DNA of 19,569 nt from an uncultured Clostridia bacterium (GCA_934177555.1 CAKPPL010000015.1:1-19569), one strand, 5' to 3'; numbered from the stretch's first letter, positions 1 through 7,122 are shown. The notes: generated by a model not told the origin, from the sequence alone. Translations and numbers: made by a program.

Positions 1-302
1 AATACTGTTTGATGTGGAATTAGATTATAACTTTGGAAAATAAATCCTATAGAATGATTTCTATATGTATCCCAATCTTTATCTTTGAATTCTTTAGTTG
101 ATTTTCCATTTATAATTAAATCCCCTGATGTGTATCTATCTAGACCTCCAATTATATTTAATAATGTTGTTTTTCCACAACCACTTTGTCCTAGAATTGA
201 TACAAATTCGCTCTCTCTAAATTCTAAGTCAATTCCCTTTAAGGCTTTTACTTCATTTTCACCTGATAAATAATTTTTTGTTATATTTTTTAATTGTAAC
301 AT
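1..302 (-). CDS. ABC transporter ATP-binding protein, 3' part beyond left edge
   Basis: This is the first 100 codons of an ABC ATPase, read from an ATG at 302 and cut by the window edge. Walker A is GQSGCGKTT at residues 38-46. The Q-loop region FIFQSYNLIP lies around residues 87-96 (Q90). The start (MLQLKNITKNY) and the segment GLDRYTSGDLIING are typical of the MacB/LolD/BceA-type subfamily, whose members export peptides or lipoproteins or respond to antimicrobial peptides. The signature LSGGQ and Walker B are outside the window. It follows the kinase and ZIP genes on the same strand after 83 nt that contain a possible promoter. A permease gene of the FtsX/MacB type would be expected further left, but this is inference. 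The Shine-Dalgarno is AAAGGAAAAA just upstream. Confidence 0.93.
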   Translation of the reverse strand, partial: MLQLKNITKNYLSGENEVKALKGIDLEFRESEFVSILGQSGCGKTTLLNIIGGLDRYTSGDLIINGKSTKEFKDKDWDTYRNHSIGFIFQSYNLIPHQTV

Positions 303-333
303 TATTTTTTCCTTTCTTTTATTTTTTGGTTAT

Positions 334-378
334 TTTATTATAAATTTGTGAAATTTATGTGAAAAAATTTATAATAAA
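334..378. repeat. 14-bp perfect inverted repeat between ZIP and ABC genes
   Basis: Arms 334-347 (TTTATTATAAATTT) and 365-378 (AAATTTATAATAAA) are perfect reverse complements around a 17-nt centre. The stem is pure AT and neither side is followed by a T-run, so it is a poor terminator. It encloses the tandem TTTCAC repeats and includes the -10 box of the putative promoter. Confidence 0.75.
337..365 (-). promoter_or_regulatory. Putative promoter of the ABC gene with tandem TTTCAC repeats
   Basis: On the minus strand TTTTCA (365-360) and TATAAT (342-337) are separated by 17 nt. Two copies of TTTCAC lie at 364-359 and 353-348, exactly 11 bp apart and on the same face of the helix. They overlap the -35 box and the spacer. 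Such 11-bp-spaced direct repeats are the usual form of OmpR/PhoB-type regulator sites, and an OmpR-type regulator is encoded at the head of this operon. Binding by that regulator is inference. Confidence 0.5.
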
Positions 379-385
379 TGATATT

Positions 386-1162
386 TTACCCTAAAGCTAC
401 ATCTAAAATCATCATAATAACAAACCCAATAGCAACACCTATTGTTCCTATATTAGAATGTTCTCCACCTTGTGATTCAGGTATTAATTCTTCTACAACT
501 ACATATATCATTGCACCTGCTGCAAATGACAATAAATATGGTAATATTGGTACTACTATTTCTGTAAGTAATATTGTTAAAATTGCTCCTATTGGCTCTA
601 CAATTCCTGATAATGTTCCATATAAAAATGCTTTTGACTTTGATGTTCCTTCTTCTTTTAAAGGCATAGATATAATTGCACCTTCTGGAAAATTTTGAAT
701 AGCTATTCCTATTGCCAATGCAAATGCTCCTGCCATAGTTATTCCTGAATTTCCAAGAATCGCACCTGCAAAAGTAACTCCAACTGCCATTCCTTCTGGT
801 ATATTGTGTAATGTTACTGCAAATACAAGCATTGTTGTTTTCTTTAATTTTGCTTTTATTCCTTCAGGTTTATCATTATTTAAGTGTAAATGTGGAACTA
901 CACTATCTAATATCAATAAAAATATAATTCCTAGCAAAAATCCTATAGAAGCTGGTAACCATGCTATTTTCCCTTGCGTTTCTGACATTTCAATAGCTGG
1001 TATTAGTAATGACCATACTGATGCTGCAATCATTACTCCTGATGCAAATCCTAATAATAATTTTTCTATTTTTTTGTTTATTTTATTTTTCATAAAAAAT
1101 ACCATCGCAGAACCTAAAGTTGTACCTAAAAATGGTATTAATAAGCCAATTAATAATTTCAT
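386..1162 (-). CDS. ZIP family divalent metal transporter
   Basis: This 258-residue integral membrane protein has about eight hydrophobic segments. It carries the two ZIP signature helices with metal-binding residues: HNIPEG at 119-124 and NFPEG at 157-161. A further acidic pair is at EELIPE (224-229). The short His-bearing loop PHLHLNN (90-96) lies between helices 3 and 4, where ZIP proteins usually have a His-rich loop. The length and HNIPEG/NFPEG pattern fit the GufA/ZupT-like bacterial branch, which imports zinc or related divalent cations; the actual metal cannot be read from sequence. It starts 11 nt after the sensor kinase stop, with GAGGGAGA as ribosome binding site, so it is very likely cotranscribed with the two-component system. 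A metal transporter between such a kinase and its ABC partner is unusual. Confidence 0.93.
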   Translation of the reverse strand: MKLLIGLLIPFLGTTLGSAMVFFMKNKINKKIEKLLLGFASGVMIAASVWSLLIPAIEMSETQGKIAWLPASIGFLLGIIFLLILDSVVPHLHLNNDKPEGIKAKLKKTTMLVFAVTLHNIPEGMAVGVTFAGAILGNSGITMAGAFALAIGIAIQNFPEGAIISMPLKEEGTSKSKAFLYGTLSGIVEPIGAILTILLTEIVVPILPYLLSFAAGAMIYVVVEELIPESQGGEHSNIGTIGVAIGFVIMMILDVALG

Positions 1163-1173
1163 AATATCTCCCT

Positions 1174-2385
1174 CTATTTCATATATTTTATTTCAAAAGT
1201 TGTTCCTTTATTTAGTTCTGATGAACATGTTATATATCCACTGTCTTTTTCTACTATACTTTTAGCTAATGCTAATCCTATTCCTATACTATTTTCAGAA
1301 GAATTTTTTCCTTTGTAAAATCTCTCAAATATATGTTTTACATCTTCTGGATAAATACCTGTTCCTTCATCTCTAATTACTATCTTAGTGTAAAAATTGT
1401 TTTCTTCAAAACTAATGTATATATTTTTATTCTCTTCTGTATGTTCTATACAGTTTTTTATAATATTTGTTATAGCTTCTAATTGCCAGTTATAATCTCC
1501 AATAAACTTTGCTTCTTTTCCTTGAATTATTATGTTTTGTTGTTTTATATCTAATGGTATAGCTAAATTTTTTACTACTTGTTCAATTAATTCTTTTACA
1601 TTTATTTCATTTTTAGTAAACACTACTGTATCAGAATCCAATTTAGACAATTTGAGTAATGATATTACAAGCCATTTAATCCATTCTATCTGTCTATTTA
1701 TTTCATGTAGAAATTGGTTTCTTATTCCTTCATCCATATTCTGATTTTCTCTAATATTGTCTAACATTATTGATATTGATGTTAAAGGTGTTTTTATTTG
1801 ATGTGATATATCTTCTAATGATGTTTGTAATATATGTTTTTCTTTAATTGATAAATCCGTTTGTTCTCTTAGCATAATAGTTATCTTATATAGTTCATTT
1901 GTAAGCTTGCTTGACCATTCTTCTTCATTTTCTTGAATCTTCAAATTATAATTTTTCTTATTAAGATTTTCAATATATTCTATAATTTTTTCTATTTCTT
2001 TTCTTTTATTTTTTTCATATTTATATATAATAATACAAATACATATACTAACTAATCCTATACTAATATCAGATATTAGTATCATATTGTTTTTTTGTTT
2101 TTTTAAACTTTCTATTGCTATTTCTTTTTCATTAATGCCATATTTTTCTAATATTTGTTTTCCTTCTCCTGTTGATATATATTTTTTGTTTAAAATTGCT
2201 ATTATTTCTTCTTCTTTAACATCTGGATAATAATCTTTTATTTTTTCAATTATATTTCCCATTGTTGCATTTATTTTGTTTTGATATATAGCATTATTTT
2301 TTAATATTAATATTGTGTTTAATATAATAATTACTATTGCTATTATTAAAATATATATATTAACATTTTTCTTTATAGGTTTCAT
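1174..2385 (-). CDS. Two-component sensor histidine kinase
   Basis: This 403-residue membrane kinase has transmembrane helices at about 9-28 and 101-121. They flank an extracellular segment of about 70 residues rich in Lys, Glu and Ile. The dimerisation/phosphoacceptor helix has His195 in the H-box EDISHQIKTPL. The catalytic domain shows the N-box ITNIIKNCIEHT (N311), the G1 box DEGTGI (339-344), the F-box FERFYKG and the G2 box GIGLAL (368-373), so it should be active. The ATG overlaps the regulator's stop as ATGA, which implies translational coupling. The ligand is unknown. Its extracellular domain is longer than the almost absent one of BceS-type kinases, so sensing through the ABC transporter alone is not a given. 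The likely partner is the regulator at 2382-3062. Confidence 0.95.
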   Translation of the reverse strand: MKPIKKNVNIYILIIAIVIIILNTILILKNNAIYQNKINATMGNIIEKIKDYYPDVKEEEIIAILNKKYISTGEGKQILEKYGINEKEIAIESLKKQKNNMILISDISIGLVSICICIIIYKYEKNKRKEIEKIIEYIENLNKKNYNLKIQENEEEWSSKLTNELYKITIMLREQTDLSIKEKHILQTSLEDISHQIKTPLTSISIMLDNIRENQNMDEGIRNQFLHEINRQIEWIKWLVISLLKLSKLDSDTVVFTKNEINVKELIEQVVKNLAIPLDIKQQNIIIQGKEAKFIGDYNWQLEAITNIIKNCIEHTEENKNIYISFEENNFYTKIVIRDEGTGIYPEDVKHIFERFYKGKNSSENSIGIGLALAKSIVEKDSGYITCSSELNKGTTFEIKYMK

Positions 2386-3062
2386 TTTTTGTCTACCACC
2401 TTATATCCTATTCCTCTAATAGTTTGAATAATATTTCCATCTTTATCATCTATTTTTTCTCTTATTCTTTTTATATAAACTGTAAGTGTGTTATCATTTA
2501 CGAAATTACCAGCTATATCCCATATTTTGTCTAATAATTGTTCTCTTTTTACTAATGCTCCTTTATTTGAAATAAGCATTAATAATATTTTGTATTCTAA
2601 ACTTGTTAAAATTATTTCTTTACCTGATTTATAGACTGTTCCAGATATTGTATCTATTTCAATTTCGCCACAACTTATTTTGTTTTCTTCAGATTCTTTT
2701 TTTCCATATCGTCTAAGAACACTATTTATTCTTGAAATTAATTCTCTTGTTCTAAATGGTTTTATAATATAATCATCTGCTCCCATATCTAGACCTAATA
2801 CTATATCTTTTTCTTCATCTCTTGCAGTTAAAAATATTACAGGATACTCTCCTTTTTCTTTTATATATTTACATAATTCATATCCTTCTCCATCTGGTAA
2901 AAAAATATCTAACAAAAACAAATCATAATCTTTTTTGTTTATCTTAGTTTTAGCAGTTATGATATTTGATGCTGTTTCTACTTCAAATTTTTCTTGTTCT
3001 AAAGAATATTTTAATCCCATTATTATTGTTTCATTATCTTCTATTAACAATATTTTTTTCAT
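2382..3062 (-). CDS. OmpR/PhoB-family response regulator
   Basis: This 226-residue protein has an N-terminal receiver domain. Acidic residues lie near position 9, the phosphoacceptor is Asp52 (LLDIFLPDGEG), Thr79 is in FLTARD and Lys101 is in IIKPF. The C-terminal half is a winged-helix DNA-binding domain ending in TVYIKRIREKI and RGIGYKV, typical of OmpR/PhoB. It is the first gene of the operon and is translationally coupled to the kinase. It probably controls its own operon and perhaps the internal promoter before the ABC gene, where an 11-bp-spaced direct repeat is present. It is transcribed divergently from the DUF1064 gene across about 95 nt. Confidence 0.96.
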   Translation of the reverse strand: MKKILLIEDNETIIMGLKYSLEQEKFEVETASNIITAKTKINKKDYDLFLLDIFLPDGEGYELCKYIKEKGEYPVIFLTARDEEKDIVLGLDMGADDYIIKPFRTRELISRINSVLRRYGKKESEENKISCGEIEIDTISGTVYKSGKEIILTSLEYKILLMLISNKGALVKREQLLDKIWDIAGNFVNDNTLTVYIKRIREKIDDKDGNIIQTIRGIGYKVVDKK

Positions 3063-3082
3063 ACTATTTTCCTTTCACACCT

Positions 3083-3091
3083 ATTATAACA
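3083..3091 (-). promoter_or_regulatory. Extended -10 promoter of the two-component operon
   Basis: The minus strand reads TGTTATAAT at 3091-3083, a perfect extended -10 (TGN-TATAAT). No good -35 box lies 17 nt upstream (AACAAA at best). The regulator's ATG is about 20 nt downstream, with GAAAGGAAAA as its ribosome binding site. Confidence 0.6.
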
Positions 3092-3110
3092 TATTTATTT
3101 TTATTTTTGT

Positions 3111-3138
3111 TTGACTTTTTTTAAATTTAATATATAAT
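3111..3138 (+). promoter_or_regulatory. Sigma-A-type promoter of the DUF1064 gene
   Basis: TTGACT at 3111-3116 and TATAAT at 3133-3138 are separated by 16 nt. The ribosome binding site AAGGGAG follows at about 3144-3150 and the ATG is at 3158. Confidence 0.75.
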
Positions 3139-3157
3139 ATCTTAAGGGAGATTTAAA

Positions 3158-3508
3158 ATGGAACATTGGAGTGTTGATGATTATAAAAATTTTGCTAATG
3201 GCAAAATCAAAAAAAGTAAATATAGAGCAAATAAAACGTCTATTGATGGTCATACATTTGATAGTCAAAAAGAAGCAGATTATTATTGTGAATTAAAATT
3301 GCGCTTACAGGGTAAAGAAATTAATGGTTTCTGTTTACAACCAACTTTCATGTTAGCACCAGGATTAAAATATAAAGCAGATTTCATTGTTTTTAATACA
3401 GATAATACTTATGATATTATAGATGTAAAAGGTGTAAAAACAAAAGAATATATTACTAAAAAGAAAGTTTTTGAAGACAAATTTAATATGAAAATAACAG
3501 AAATTTAA
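3158..3508 (+). CDS. DUF1064-family nuclease-like protein
   Basis: This small 116-residue protein matches the DUF1064 pattern known mostly from phages. It has an N-terminal KYRANKTSIDGHTFDSQKEA segment, a central KYKADF and a C-terminal IIDVKGVKTKEY. The arrangement Glu39, Asp75, Asp89-Val-Lys91 fits a PD-(D/E)XK restriction-endonuclease-like active site, so a DNA-cleaving or DNA-repair role is plausible but not shown. It has its own good promoter and terminator, and no phage genes surround it. It could be a prophage remnant or a retained gene with a host role. No signal peptide or membrane segment is present. Family assignment is from recognition of the motif layout; enzymatic function is inference. 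Confidence 0.82.
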   Translation: MEHWSVDDYKNFANGKIKKSKYRANKTSIDGHTFDSQKEADYYCELKLRLQGKEINGFCLQPTFMLAPGLKYKADFIVFNTDNTYDIIDVKGVKTKEYITKKKVFEDKFNMKITEI

Positions 3509-3535
3509 AAGAAGGCACATACCTTCTTTATTTTT
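3508..3535. terminator. Bidirectional terminator between convergent genes
   Basis: AAAGAAGG (3508-3515) pairs with CCTTCTTT (3522-3529) around the loop CACATA. On the plus strand it is followed by ATTTTT. On the minus strand it is followed by TTTTAAATTT. It serves both the DUF1064 gene and the transglycosylase gene, whose TAA is at 3530-3528. Confidence 0.85.
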
Positions 3536-4241
3536 CTACTGCATTTTCTTCTTGTAATATTTCTGTTTTATCTTGTTCTGTAATAAATTTGTATTTTACC
3601 ATTTTATCAAGTACATGTTCTTGTCTTTTTTTAGCTAAATCTAAATGTTTAGTAGGACAATATGCTGATGGAGCATTCGGAATTCCTGCTAACATACTTG
3701 CTTCATTTCTGTTCATTTCTAATGGTTCTTTTCCATAATATCCTTCAGTTGCATCTTTTACACAATAATATCCATCTCCAAAATAACTTGTATTTAAGTA
3801 TAATTCTAAAATTGTATTTTTGTCACAATTTTTTTCAATTTCACTAGACATAAACATTTCTGCAATTTTTCTAAGTGCTGATTTTTCTTGAGTAAAATAT
3901 ATATTTTTTGCTAATTGCTGTGTTATTGTACTTCCACCTTCTCTTAATTCCATTGATTTTATATTTACATAAATTGCTCTTGCTAAAGCTATTGGATCTA
4001 TCGCTCCATGCTCATAGAATCTTCTATCCTCAACAGCAATTACTGCATCTAAATAAAATTGTGGTAAATCATCTAATTTTGTATAATTTTCTTCTTTTTT
4101 TATTTCTTCTATTTTATCTTTTACACTAATTTCTTCAAGTGCTGTTTGATATACTTTGTATCCTTTGTATATAACTATTGCACCTGAAAATATTAGTATA
4201 AGTATTATTAATATTATTAATTTTTTTATTATTTTTAACAT
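3528..4241 (-). CDS. Monofunctional peptidoglycan glycosyltransferase (GT51)
   Basis: This 237-residue membrane-anchored enzyme would polymerise lipid II into glycan strands outside the cell. One N-terminal transmembrane helix (about 4-26) is followed by a GT51 domain. Motif 1 is EDRRFYEHGAID with the catalytic Glu71. Motif 2 is REGGSTITQQLAKN with the second catalytic Glu101. Motif 3 is EIEKNCDKNTILELYLN, followed by YFGDGYYCVKDATEGYYGK, then ASMLAGIPNAPSAYCP. There is no transpeptidase domain: the protein ends soon after the glycosyltransferase fold, as in MtgA-type enzymes rather than bifunctional class A PBPs. It lies 27 nt after the undecaprenol kinase gene, which supplies its lipid carrier, so the pair makes sense as an operon. 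The ribosome binding site is AAAGGTGAT. Confidence 0.94.
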   Translation of the reverse strand: MLKIIKKLIILIILILIFSGAIVIYKGYKVYQTALEEISVKDKIEEIKKEENYTKLDDLPQFYLDAVIAVEDRRFYEHGAIDPIALARAIYVNIKSMELREGGSTITQQLAKNIYFTQEKSALRKIAEMFMSSEIEKNCDKNTILELYLNTSYFGDGYYCVKDATEGYYGKEPLEMNRNEASMLAGIPNAPSAYCPTKHLDLAKKRQEHVLDKMVKYKFITEQDKTEILQEENAVEK

Positions 4242-4268
4242 ACTATCACCTTTATTTTCATTTTATCA

Positions 4269-4643
4269 CTAAAATGTGACAAAAAAATGACTTTTAAATA
4301 TTATTAATCCTATTATCGCTGAACCTATTGCTATAACTAATACTCCACCTGCAGCGATATCTTTTGCTAATTTTGCTTTTTCATTCTTTTCTGGACTTAT
4401 CATATCTACAACTGTTTCTATTGCTGTATTAAATAATTCTGCAGAAATAACAGTTACTATTGCAATTATTATTATACACCATTCAATTTTATCTAATTTT
4501 AGTAAAATACCACATATAATTACTATAATCATTGCACTTATATGTATTTTCATATTTCTTTCTGTTTTAAATGAAGATATTATTCCTTCTATTGCATATT
4601 TAAAACTATTTACTATTTTTTTGTATTCTTGTTTTGGATTCAT
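4269..4643 (-). CDS. dgkA: Undecaprenol/diacylglycerol kinase, DgkA family
   Basis: This small three-helix membrane kinase has 124 residues, the usual size for the family. Recognisable parts are the N-terminal FKYAIEGIISSFKTERN with the amphipathic start, the central ISAELFNTAIETVVD motif and AKDIAAGGVLV. These hold the Glu and Asn residues of the shared DgkA active site. In Gram-positive bacteria this family phosphorylates undecaprenol, which recycles the carrier lipid for peptidoglycan synthesis, rather than diacylglycerol. It is the first gene of a two-gene unit with the GT51 transglycosylase and has its own promoter. The ribosome binding site is AAAAAGGAG. Confidence 0.94.
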   Translation of the reverse strand: MNPKQEYKKIVNSFKYAIEGIISSFKTERNMKIHISAMIIVIICGILLKLDKIEWCIIIIAIVTVISAELFNTAIETVVDMISPEKNEKAKLAKDIAAGGVLVIAIGSAIIGLIIFKSHFFVTF

Positions 4644-4663
4644 ATTTTTCTCCTTTTTTCTCT

Positions 4664-4692
4664 ATTTTATCATTATATTTATTTAAATGCAA
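4664..4692 (-). promoter_or_regulatory. Promoter of the dgkA-transglycosylase pair
   Basis: On the minus strand TTGCAT (4692-4687) and TAAAAT (4669-4664) are 17 nt apart. They lie between the terminator of the upstream hydrolase gene and the dgkA ribosome binding site. Confidence 0.65.
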
Positions 4693-4706
4693 TAACTCTA
4701 GTATGT

Positions 4707-4736
4707 AAAAAAAGAGCCATGAATTCATGACTCTTT
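4707..4736 (-). terminator. Terminator of the SleB-like hydrolase gene
   Basis: Positions 4711-4736 form a nearly perfect palindrome (AAAGAG, mismatch, CATGAA then TTCATG, mismatch, CTCTTT). On the minus strand the last arm runs into a seven-T tract. It separates the hydrolase from dgkA. Confidence 0.85.
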
Positions 4737-4744
4737 CGTACAGA

Positions 4745-5326
4745 TTAATTGTCCCACACTTTATAAAAAATGTGGTTTCCTATTGAACTTTGCACTTGTA
4801 TATTCTCACGTTGGGCTAAAGCTCTTCCTGAGCAATGTGCTGGATTATAAAAGTATAGAGCTCCTCCAGTAGAATAATAATCTACATCATATCCAAATTG
4901 TGATGCTTCATTTGCTAAAAGCTCTACTGTTGGATCTTCTCCATCTAGAGCTCTTTGTACTGCCTGTACAGTTTCTTCTGGAACGTCTCCATATGTTAAG
5001 GCTTTATTGCCTAAATATATGTTTCCATTATGAGTACAGGCAAAAGCACCATCTTGAAATATAACATTACTTATATTTTCTGGAAATGATGAATCTTCTA
5101 CCCGGTTAAGCACTGTTGCTGCAACAGATACTTGACCATCTTCTGGTTCTCCAGCTGCCTCTGCATATGTAAGAATACACAAAAGCTGAAAATCACCTTC
5201 TCCCACTTCTTGTGCATTTACTATTATTTTTTCGTTAAATAACATATATGCTAAAACAAAAATAAAAATAGTAAAATTAACAACCAGTTGCTTGCATCGG
5301 TTTTCGATGATATCTGTCGTCTCCAA
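4745..5326 (-). CDS. SleB/CwlJ-type cell wall hydrolase with membrane anchor
   Basis: This 193-residue hydrolase_2-family protein has a hydrophobic helix at about 14-31, serving as signal sequence or anchor. A SleB-like catalytic domain follows: LLCILTYAEAAGEPEDGQ with the likely catalytic Glu56, then VAATVLNRVED, NVIFQDGAFACTHNG, YFYNPAHCSG and the end IGNHIFYKVW. Such enzymes cleave peptidoglycan as lytic transglycosylases or amidases, often on cortex. Without a peptidoglycan-binding domain it is shorter than SleB. The start is TTG at 5326, chosen because AGGAGG lies 9 nt upstream and no nearer ATG exists. It has its own promoter and a strong terminator. GC is about 38% over 4801-5220 by my count, clearly above the flanking transporter gene (about 18% in sampled lines), which may reflect transfer or constraint. 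It is a paralogue of the CwlJ-like gene at 11087, with only moderate similarity. Confidence 0.9.
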   Translation of the reverse strand: METTDIIENRCKQLVVNFTIFIFVLAYMLFNEKIIVNAQEVGEGDFQLLCILTYAEAAGEPEDGQVSVAATVLNRVEDSSFPENISNVIFQDGAFACTHNGNIYLGNKALTYGDVPEETVQAVQRALDGEDPTVELLANEASQFGYDVDYYSTGGALYFYNPAHCSGRALAQRENIQVQSSIGNHIFYKVWDN

Positions 5327-5357
5327 TGGACTGTACCTCCTTTATTTTTATGATTAT

Positions 5358-5386
5358 ATAATACCATATTTTAGGAAAAAGGTCAA
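5358..5386 (-). promoter_or_regulatory. Promoter of the SleB-like hydrolase gene
   Basis: On the minus strand TTGACC (5386-5381) and TATTAT (5363-5358) are separated by 17 nt. The -35 box begins 9 nt after the MFS stop, and I see no terminator between them, so readthrough from the acetate operon is also possible. Confidence 0.7.
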
Positions 5387-5394
5387 CCTATTAT

Positions 5395-6684
5395 TTATTG
5401 CTTTTTTGTTACTAAAGTACTATATTTTAAGTCTTCTTTTGAGTATTTTTCAGGCTTTAGCCCAACTTTTCCCCTCATAAAATCTAATAATAATATGATT
5501 ATTATTGTTGATACACATCCAATCATCAAAATCGTTTCAGATGAACTTGTAAATTGAAGTAGTAATGCTCCAAAAAGACTTATACAAATTGTAAAAAAAT
5601 TATAAACCATATTTCTTACTGTTGCTAATTTTATTCTAATTTTCTTATTTGTAAAATTATTCAGATATCTATAAATCAAAACATTATAAGCTCCTTTTAT
5701 AGCTCCTTGCATAACAAATAATGCTATTATTAAAAATACTTTTATAAATTTTGTATTTTTATTAGCAAGAACTCCTATAATTATACATGATACTGTAAAT
5801 GGTATTCCTAAATATGCCAAAGTTTTATTTTTTAACCTTTTATTTAATGCTACTTGAGTTTTTGAACAAAGTGCTGCTGCAAATTGAGAAATTGCAAATA
5901 TTATTCCAAAGTATTGTTCTGGTAAATCTATTTGTTCTAATACCCCACTTCTAAATGTTGTCATATTATATATTAATCCAGATATTAGCCCAAAAAATAT
6001 TAATAAACACATCATTCTTGTAGATTTTTTTGCAAATTTCCCAGCTTCTTTTAATTCTTTAAAATATTTTTTTACTCCAATATGTACTTCTTTTTCTCCT
6101 GTGTTTGTATGATTAAACCTTGTAGCTAAAATAGTTGATATAATATTTCCCATTAAGCACAAAAATATAGGAATATATGGATTAATTACATATGCAAATC
6201 CTGCTATTAATGATGTTATTGCATCTATAATGTAATATCTAGATGCTCCTAATCCATCTATAGTAGAATATAGTGTTCCTCTCTTTTTTCCTATTGGCAG
6301 AGAGTCATACAATATGTTTGTTTCACAAACACTTTTAATCACATATCCTATTGCATCAACAAAAAATGAAATTAATAATTGTGTATAACTTTGAGTAAAA
6401 ATTAAAAGTGCTGAAAATATACACATACATAAATTTGCTAAAACAAGGCTGTTCTTTTTTCCAAATTTATCTACAAAAAGCCCTATTGGTATTTGTAAAA
6501 TAAGGCACGAGACAGTAAAAAATGCTTCTCCCAATAAAATTTGAGAGGCAGAAAACTCTTTTACTTGTGCTAAAAACAGATATATTATTGAATAATAAAA
6601 TAATAAATCCCATGATATCATTTTATAAATTGGATATAATCTTGCATTTAACTTTTTTTCTTGTATTTCTTTTGTTTTCTTCAT
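5395..6684 (-). CDS. Major facilitator superfamily transporter
   Basis: This 429-residue protein has about twelve hydrophobic segments in two halves. The MFS motif A between helices 2 and 3 reads GLFVDKFGKKNSL (68-80). A basic loop around 208-224 (EKEVHIGVKKYFKELKE) separates the halves. It resembles the loosely defined group of Firmicutes MFS permeases annotated as drug or metabolite exporters; the substrate cannot be assigned. It begins 18 nt after the PPC-domain gene and is probably the last gene of the pta-ackA-ackA operon. The position suggests export or import of a metabolite linked to acetate metabolism, but this is only inference. The Shine-Dalgarno GAGAGGTAG precedes the ATG. GC is very low (about 18% in sampled lines). 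Confidence 0.88.
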   Translation of the reverse strand: MKKTKEIQEKKLNARLYPIYKMISWDLLFYYSIIYLFLAQVKEFSASQILLGEAFFTVSCLILQIPIGLFVDKFGKKNSLVLANLCMCIFSALLIFTQSYTQLLISFFVDAIGYVIKSVCETNILYDSLPIGKKRGTLYSTIDGLGASRYYIIDAITSLIAGFAYVINPYIPIFLCLMGNIISTILATRFNHTNTGEKEVHIGVKKYFKELKEAGKFAKKSTRMMCLLIFFGLISGLIYNMTTFRSGVLEQIDLPEQYFGIIFAISQFAAALCSKTQVALNKRLKNKTLAYLGIPFTVSCIIIGVLANKNTKFIKVFLIIALFVMQGAIKGAYNVLIYRYLNNFTNKKIRIKLATVRNMVYNFFTICISLFGALLLQFTSSSETILMIGCVSTIIIILLLDFMRGKVGLKPEKYSKEDLKYSTLVTKKQ

Positions 6685-6702
6685 TTTCTACCTCTCTATA
6701 TA

Positions 6703-7122
6703 TTAAAATTCAAATAAATTTAATCCTATATTTTCATCAAGTTTTCTATCAACTTTTCCATCTATTATGTTTATTACCATTTCACATGTTGCACTTACTA
6801 TTGCTTTATTTAAATGTCCTCCAAATACTTTTCCTTCTGCATCTCCTGCACTCATATGAATATGAGTATAAAATTCTCCATTCATTGTATTTACTGTTCC
6901 TGTTAAAGAAACTATTTCAAAATCTCCTTCAAATGAATTTGAGTAATATTTTTTTTCTTTTGTTTTAAATACTCCTACTGTAAATTCATTTATTGCACCT
7001 AATGCATTTATATTTGCTAATTTAATATTTTCTTTGATTGAAATTTCTTTTATTTTTTCTAATATTTCTTCTCCTTTATCTATTCTTGCAATAATTGTAT
7101 TATTAAATTTTCTATATTCCAT
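6703..7122 (-). CDS. PPC/DUF296-domain protein
   Basis: This 139-residue protein consists almost only of a PPC (plants and prokaryotes conserved, DUF296) domain. The hallmarks are LANINALGAINEFTVG (35-50), then FYTHIHMSAGD with His87 and His89, then GKVFGGHL with His103. These histidines form the metal-binding site seen in bacterial PPC proteins, which form trimers. In plants the domain accompanies AT-hook DNA-binding proteins. The bacterial single-domain proteins have no settled function, although they are often labelled DNA-binding. It starts 12 nt after the second acetate kinase with AGGAGG eight nt before its ATG, and is followed by the MFS gene after 18 nt. Membership of the acetate operon suggests a metabolic or regulatory link that sequence alone cannot prove. 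Confidence 0.9.
   Translation of the reverse strand: MEYRKFNNTIIARIDKGEEILEKIKEISIKENIKLANINALGAINEFTVGVFKTKEKKYYSNSFEGDFEIVSLTGTVNTMNGEFYTHIHMSAGDAEGKVFGGHLNKAIVSATCEMVINIIDGKVDRKLDENIGLNLFEF

Noticed and set aside
334..378. The 14-bp inverted repeat as a terminator of the ZIP gene
   Set aside because: The stem is all AT and not followed by a T-run on either strand.
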